Origin: Phytohabitans suffuscus
GTDB taxonomy: Bacteria; Actinomycetota; Actinomycetes; Mycobacteriales; Micromonosporaceae
Reading direction: 5' to 3'
Assembly: GCF_011764565.1 (NCBI RefSeq)
Contig: NZ_AP022871.1
Location: 5,518,320-5,582,319, forward strand
Length of the DNA: 64,000 bases
The notes under the pieces were generated by a model, which was not told where the DNA came from, did no database searches, and saw only the letters and a list, made by a program, of their open reading frames with translations. Made by a program: the position numbers and the translations under genes. Shown here piece after piece: positions 61,299 to 64,000 of the stretch (position 1 is its first letter; each line of letters starts with the position of its first letter).

Positions 61299-61996
61299 CG
61301 GACCAGACGAACGCGGCGCGCATCAAGGAGCTCAACGCCACCATCCGGTACACGATGTGGTCGGTCTTCCGCGCGACCGGGCCGCTGCCCGCGCTGCGCG
61401 ACCCGCTGGCCGGCGAGGTCGAGGCGCTCTTCGAGCAGCTGGCCGCCAAGGACGTGGTCGTGCGCGGCACCTACGACGTCTCCGGGCTGCGCGCCGACGC
61501 CGACCTGCTCGTGTGGTGGCACGCGGCCTCGGCGGACGCGCTGCAGGAGGCGTACGGGCTGTTTCGCCGCACCGCCCTCGGCCGCCACCTCGCCCCGGTG
61601 TGGTCGCAGATGGCGCTGCACCGGCCGGCGGAGTTCAACAAGAGCCACCTCCCGGCGTTCCTGGCCGGCGAGGAGGCGAGGGCGTACGTGTGCGTGTATC
61701 CGTTCGTGCGCTCCTACGAGTGGTACCTGCTGCCCGACGAGGAGCGGCGCGAGATGCTCGCCGAGCACGGGCGGCAGGCGCGCGGCTTTCCCGACGTGCG
61801 CGCCAACACGGTGGCGTCGTTCGCGCTCGGTGACTACGAGTGGATGCTGGCCTTCGAGGCCGACGAGCTGCACCGCATCGTCGACCTGATGCGCGAGCTG
61901 AGGGCGTCGCGGGCGCGCCGGCACGTGCGCGAGGAGGTGCCGTTCTACACCGGACGCCGCCGCTCGGTCCCGGAGCTGGTCGCCGCCCTGCCGTGA
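61295..61996 (+). CDS. hemQ: Coproheme decarboxylase HemQ/ChdC
   Basis: The final step of the coproporphyrin pathway: peroxide-dependent decarboxylation of coproheme to heme b. The product is 233 residues of the chlorite dismutase-like family (ARIKELNATIRYTMWSVFRA; DLLVWWHAASADALQEAYG; FVRSYEWYLLPDEERREMLA with the Tyr of the YEWY motif; GDYEWMLAFEADELHRIVD). Translationally coupled to hemY by ATGA. Confidence 0.94.
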   Translation: MTDQTNAARIKELNATIRYTMWSVFRATGPLPALRDPLAGEVEALFEQLAAKDVVVRGTYDVSGLRADADLLVWWHAASADALQEAYGLFRRTALGRHLAPVWSQMALHRPAEFNKSHLPAFLAGEEARAYVCVYPFVRSYEWYLLPDEERREMLAEHGRQARGFPDVRANTVASFALGDYEWMLAFEADELHRIVDLMRELRASRARRHVREEVPFYTGRRRSVPELVAALP

Positions 61997-62033
61997 GTCT
62001 GTGCCGCCGGCATGAGCTGTCTGCCTGCGGGAG

Positions 62034-62468
62034 CTAGCGGGACGGCTTTGCCATCGGCACGTGCGGGATGCCGTCCTCGACGAACTGGGGGCCGGTCACC
62101 GCGTAGCCGTACCGCTCGTAGAAGCGCACGAGGTGGGCCTGCGCGTCGAGCACGCTGGGGCGGTCGCCGATCTCGTCGAGTGCGGCCGCCATCAGCCGCC
62201 CGGACGCGCCGCTGCCCCGCTCGGCCGCGGCGACCACGACCCGGCCGACGCGCGCGACACCGCCGGGCTCGGCGAGGATCCGCAGGTAGGCGACCGGCAC
62301 GCCGGCGCGGGAAAGCCACACGTGGCGGGTCTCCGGCTCGGTGTCGCGCCCGTCGAGTTCCGGGTAGGCACACTTCTGCTCGACCACGAACACGTCGACA
62401 CGCAGCCGGAGCAGCTCGTACAGCGTGCGGGTGTCGAGCGCGGCGAAGGGTGCGACGTGCGGCTCCAT
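62034..62468 (-). CDS. ElaA-type GNAT acetyltransferase
   Basis: The protein has 144 residues from ATG at 62468. The start TLYELLRLRVDVFVVEQKCA, then YPELDGRDTEPETRHVWL is the ElaA hallmark. The acetyl-CoA site is VGRVVVAAAERGSGASGRLM, followed by AHLVRFYERYGYAVTG. Acceptor unknown. It converges with hemQ, with 37 bp between stops. Confidence 0.9.
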   Translation of the reverse strand: MEPHVAPFAALDTRTLYELLRLRVDVFVVEQKCAYPELDGRDTEPETRHVWLSRAGVPVAYLRILAEPGGVARVGRVVVAAAERGSGASGRLMAAALDEIGDRPSVLDAQAHLVRFYERYGYAVTGPQFVEDGIPHVPMAKPSR

Positions 62469-62580
62469 GGCGTGATCCTCGCATGTGACCCGCAAAACAC
62501 GGTGTGTCGTTTCCACCCGGCGGCACGCGCTCGGGCAAAGCTCGACGGAGCCCCAACATACGGTGCCTCGGAGGAGCAAG

Positions 62581-62856
62581 GTGATCAAGAAAAACAAGCT
62601 GTTCGGTACCAAGACGCGGGTGACGTTCTGCCTGCCGAAGGACGCGCCCGCCGGAGCGGTGAGCGTCGTCGGTTGTTTCAACGAGTGGGAGCCGGGCCGC
62701 CACGAGCTGGTGCCGCGCAAGGATGGCACCCGCACCGTCACGGTGAAGCTGGAGCCGGGCCGCTACCGCTTCCGGTACCTCGCGACCGGTGGTGTGTGGC
62801 TCGACGACGAGGGAGCCGACCGGATCGACAACGAAGGCAGCGAGCTCGTGCTGTGA
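62581..62856 (+). CDS. Isoamylase early-set (CBM48/AMPK-beta-like) domain protein
   Basis: The protein has 91 residues from GTG at 62581, preceded by GGAGGAGCAAG. The single domain has VTFCLPKDAPAGAVSVVGCF, NEWEPGRHELVPRKDG and GRYRFRYLATGGVWLDDEGA, the glycogen-binding early-set fold with the FNEW and RYRFRYL strands. It probably binds alpha-glucan or regulates an enzyme that does. No partner gene is adjacent. Confidence 0.88.
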   Translation: MIKKNKLFGTKTRVTFCLPKDAPAGAVSVVGCFNEWEPGRHELVPRKDGTRTVTVKLEPGRYRFRYLATGGVWLDDEGADRIDNEGSELVL

Positions 62857-62865
62857 GGAGCGCAG

Positions 62866-62882
62866 CCCTCGCGCGGCGAGGG
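62866..62882. terminator. CCCTCGC-GCG-GCGAGGG hairpin
   Basis: A 7-bp perfect stem lies ten bases after the stop of the early-set protein. A second, longer inverted repeat follows at 62905-62915/62957-62967 (GAGCGTCCCTC and GAGGGACGCTC). Confidence 0.65.
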
Positions 62883-63138
62883 CCGGAAACCCTGAACCGG
62901 ACCGGAGCGTCCCTCGTATTGGTGTAGCCATCCCACCACCCGTGGGCTGGGAACATGAGGGACGCTCTGATCAGGGTTAGGGATCAATGGCGGCAAAACC
63001 GGCACATGTCGGCCCCGGGCTGGTCCGAGTGGACAAATGGCGTTACCTTCGGGTCGCGAGTATTCGGCGCATGGCTATCCATGCGTCCCAAGGGAGGCTC
63101 CCCTGGGCGGGGGCAGGACAGAGCGGGGTGAGTTTGCC

Positions 63139-63498
63139 TTGACAGATACTCCAGGGGTCGGCAATGTGCACGCGACCCAGGCGCAGCTGAACCAGATGGC
63201 CACGCGCTGCCAGGATGTGCGCGAGCGTTTGGCCACGGGGATGGCGCAGCTGCTGGACCGGGTGACGGACCTGGGTGGCGGCGGCATGAGCGGTTCGGCC
63301 AACTCCGCGCTGCAGGGCGTCTCGGCCGACCTCAACAACGGCCTGACGAAGATCCTGAACGCGTTGGACGAGCTGTCCGGCAAGATCAGCGACGCCTCGA
63401 CGAAGTTCGGTGTGCAGGACGACGACGCCGCTTCCACGATCCGCAACGCGGCCGGTGCGACCGGCGACTCCGCCGTCATCTCCGCCCTGCGCGGCTGA
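63139..63498 (+). CDS. WXG100/ESAT-6-like protein
   Basis: The protein has 119 residues if started at TTG 63139, which has GGGGTGAG eight bases upstream. Upstream in-frame ATGs would add residues unlike the family. It is predicted all-helical, with a turn at DLGGGGMSGSANSALQG and a second helix TKILNALDELSGKISDAS. The WXG triplet itself is absent, as in some partner-type Esx proteins. Probably exported by a type VII (ESX) system as a heterodimer with the next gene. Confidence 0.75.
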   Translation: MTDTPGVGNVHATQAQLNQMATRCQDVRERLATGMAQLLDRVTDLGGGGMSGSANSALQGVSADLNNGLTKILNALDELSGKISDASTKFGVQDDDAASTIRNAAGATGDSAVISALRG

Positions 63499-63528
63499 CG
63501 CCACCCCTAGTCGAAAGGCGAAACTGCG

Positions 63529-63822
63529 ATGGGTGACATCCCAATCACGTACAACTTCGGCGCCATCGCCGACGTGGCGACGGCGATCGGCACGTACTCC
63601 GGCAGCATGGACGTCGAGCTGGGCGATCTGTACAACGACTTCAAGACGCTCTTCGCGAACGAGTGGCAGGGTGCGGCGGGCCAGGCGTGCGACGCCGCCC
63701 AGCAGCAGTGGAACCAGGGCGCCGACGAGATCAAGGGCGCGCTGCTCCGGCTCGGCCAGGCGCTCGGCGCCTCCTCGGAGCGCATGCAGGAGGTCGACCA
63801 GTCGATCTCCGCCGGCTTCTGA
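63529..63822 (+). CDS. WXG100-family ESX substrate
   Basis: The protein has 97 residues (MGDIPITYNFGAIADVATAI). The helical hairpin has the WXG motif as EWQGAAGQACDAAQQQW (about residues 44-60) and ends with QALGASSERMQEVDQSISAG. Length and pattern are typical of type VII secretion substrates. It sits 30 bp after the other Esx-like gene and likely forms a dimer with it. ESX machinery genes probably continue beyond the window. Confidence 0.88.
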   Translation: MGDIPITYNFGAIADVATAIGTYSGSMDVELGDLYNDFKTLFANEWQGAAGQACDAAQQQWNQGADEIKGALLRLGQALGASSERMQEVDQSISAGF

Positions 63823-63844
63823 CGGCACGGTATCGACGCCAATC

Positions 63845-63877
63845 GGTCCCGGTGGAGGCCACGCCTCCGCCGGGACC
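63845..63877. terminator. Extended hairpin after the Esx pair
   Basis: GGTCCCGG (63845-63852) pairs with CCGGGACC (63870-63877), continuing through a T-G pair into GGAGGC/GCCTCC with a 3-base loop. It lies 23 bp after the WXG100 stop and could attenuate readthrough into the next gene. Confidence 0.7.
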
Positions 63878-63960
63878 GGCGTCCCAGAGCCTGGCGCGCC
63901 CGGGGCAGAGCGCACGCTGGTAAGTACCTCGCAAAGGTGTTCATTCGGGGGAGGCAGCGA

Positions 63961-64000
63961 TGGTGAATCTGGAGGACAGCGGGGGCGGCGGCACCTCGCC
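63961..64000 (+). CDS. Start of a further gene, cut by the window end
   Basis: ATG at 63961 is preceded by GGGGGAGGCAGCG. Only 13 codons are visible (MVNLEDSGGGGTS). The position behind the Esx pair suggests an ESX-associated protein, but nothing more can be read. Confidence 0.5.

Noticed and set aside
1..64000. tRNA or rRNA genes
   Set aside because: Scanning by eye for the T-loop GTTCRANYC and paired acceptor stems gave nothing convincing.

Overview
The window is high-GC DNA (GTG and TTG starts are common, third codon positions are G/C-rich) from an actinobacterium, most likely of the Micromonosporaceae. Its backbone is the conserved actinobacterial block around the housekeeping sigma factor gene: rpoD/hrdB, suhB-like phosphatase, cei-like LytR_C protein, DUF4193, DUF3093, dut, DUF3710, OB-fold protein, DUF3159, ceoC/ceoB, APC permease, RNA methyltransferase, dxs, RNase D-like, DUF3000, hemE, hemY/cgoX, hemQ/chdC. 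The same genes sit in Mycobacterium tuberculosis from about Rv2703 (sigA) to Rv2676c (hemQ).

Layout. 1-5 kb: methyltransferase, cupin, sugar dehydrogenase lipoprotein, Lys/Ala-rich HTH protein, HhH-GPD repair protein, a BrnT-like toxin-antitoxin pair and DUF3099. 5.9-10.5 kb: pseudouridine catabolism pair (psuG/psuK), DUF3039, a DEAD/DEAH helicase and DUF7455. 10.8-18.5 kb: the rpoD to DUF3159 core. 18.5-31.3 kb: a DUF2637-like membrane protein, dxs, methyltransferase, permease and two TrkA proteins, bracketed by two chimeric insertion elements. This block runs backwards relative to M. tuberculosis. 31.3-32.6 kb: an IS630-family element and a MITE fragment. 32.6-39 kb: three tandem membrane-anchored PQQ-type beta-propellers, then an OmpR/histidine-kinase pair separated by two repeat-built small ORFs. 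39-41 kb: more mobile debris. 41.2-46.3 kb: ECF42-type sigma with its DGPF partner, SMP-30-type lactonase, VOC protein and htpG. 47.6-53.3 kb: antiporter plus solute-binding lipoprotein, then a beta-oxidation pair. 53.4-64 kb: RNase D, a secreted serine protease, a Pro-rich coiled-coil protein, DUF3000, coproporphyrin-dependent heme genes, GNAT, a CBM48-like protein and two ESX/WXG100 genes.

The most unusual material is mobile. A dispersed MITE family with large inverted arms and termini like those of the local IS982 element sits at the 3' ends of genes, flanked by CTAG, and usually the CTAG contains the upstream gene's TAG stop codon. An IS982 and an unknown element X have exchanged halves around an 11.5-kb inversion. 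Eight chromosomal genes, including the essential rpoD, each need one extra base to be read through. That pattern points to systematic one-base deletions in G/C runs of the sequence rather than real pseudogenes.
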